Source of the DNA: Mycolicibacterium xanthum | GTDB taxonomy: Bacteria; Actinomycetota; Actinomycetes; Mycobacteriales; Mycobacteriaceae | Direction of reading: 5' to 3' | DNA length: 64,000 nucleotides | Assembly: GCF_019710635.1 (NCBI RefSeq) | Contig: NZ_JAIFZS010000025.1 | Coordinates: forward strand, 62,001-126,000 | Part shown: positions 63,947-64,000 of the stretch, piece after piece | How the letters are laid out: every line of letters starts with the position of its first letter | Numbering within the stretch: the stretch's first letter is position 1 | The notes under the pieces: model-generated | Database searches by the model: none | The model's input: only the letters and a program-made list of their open reading frames with translations | What the model was told of the DNA's origin: nothing | Made by a program: the position numbers and the translations under genes

Positions 63947-64000
63947 ATGGTGATTTCAAAACCCCGAGGACGAATCCCACGAGCGCTGTTCTCGCGAGGA
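63947..64000 (+). CDS. Possible 5' end of a gene running off the window
   Basis: An ATG at 63947, preceded by CGAAGGCAG as a weak ribosome site, opens a frame (MVISKPRGRIPRALFSRG) that stays open to the last base. Eighteen residues are too few to assign a family. Confidence 0.3.
   Translation, partial: MVISKPRGRIPRALFSRG

Overview
The window comes from a high-GC actinobacterium of the family Mycobacteriaceae, most likely an environmental Mycolicibacterium. The evidence is gene order: from base 1 to about 9.7 kb and again from 46.7 kb to the end, the genes run in the same order and relative orientation as the M. tuberculosis segment Rv2719c down to Rv2689c (chiZ, nrdR, Rv2716, Rv2715, Rv2714, sthA, Rv2712c, ideR, sigB, Rv2709, then Rv2708c, Rv2707, Rv2705c, Rv2704, sigA, ppgK, suhB, cei, Rv2699c, Rv2698, dut, Rv2696c, Rv2695, Rv2694c, Rv2693c, ceoC, ceoB, Rv2690c, Rv2689c). 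These blocks hold housekeeping functions: dNTP control (nrdR, dut), iron regulation (ideR), primary sigma factors (sigA, sigB), redox (sthA), K+ transport regulation (ceoB/ceoC) and RNA modification.

A block of about 37 kb (9.7-46.7 kb) sits between the divergent Rv2709 and Rv2708c orthologues. It encodes an extracellular/cytoplasmic contractile injection system (eCIS, a phage-tail-like nanomachine). Two large regulators (a LAL-type LuxR ATPase and a STAND-ATPase/SARP-type protein) lie at its left edge. A tightly packed minus-strand operon (26.5 to 15.5 kb) then encodes sheath, tube, assembly protein, DUF6760, a Pro-rich protein with repeated V/I/L-Q-R motifs, a second tube-like protein, a LysM baseplate protein, VgrG-like spike, PAAR tip, gp25-like, gp6/J-like and gpI-like baseplate proteins.

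Divergent from the sheath are a DUF4157 eCIS-core metallopeptidase-like protein and a cargo candidate with a C-terminal OmpA-like domain and visibly lower GC. Facing it is a 910-residue protein with two peptidoglycan-binding-like domains and a C39-like cysteine peptidase domain. A looser stretch (33-36 kb) holds an HNH/DUF222 gene, a frameshifted DUF2510-RDD membrane gene and a small membrane protein. Next comes an envelope module (36-40 kb): two related lipoproteins, a three-domain wall hydrolase (M23 + transglycosylase-like + NlpC/P60 lacking its catalytic Cys) and a DUF3298 membrane protein. A second minus-strand operon (45.0-40.2 kb) encodes DUF4255 (tail terminator), an AAA+ ATPase and a zinc-ribbon/Ig-repeat membrane protein that could anchor the particle. 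A Pro-rich single-pass protein and a LuxR-type regulator close the island.

A 14-bp palindrome of the form TGYCC-N4-GGGCA recurs in the promoter regions of five island transcription units (sheath/DUF4157, C39 protein, lipoprotein/hydrolase, DUF4255-ATPase, LuxR regulator). It may tie the scattered operons into one regulon, with the LuxR protein as the natural candidate regulator. Outside the island, a tandem 38-bp repeat upstream of ceoC creates two overlapping 13-codon micro-ORFs. No tRNA, rRNA, CRISPR array or insertion sequence was recognised. All assignments rest on reading the sequence; no database search was run.
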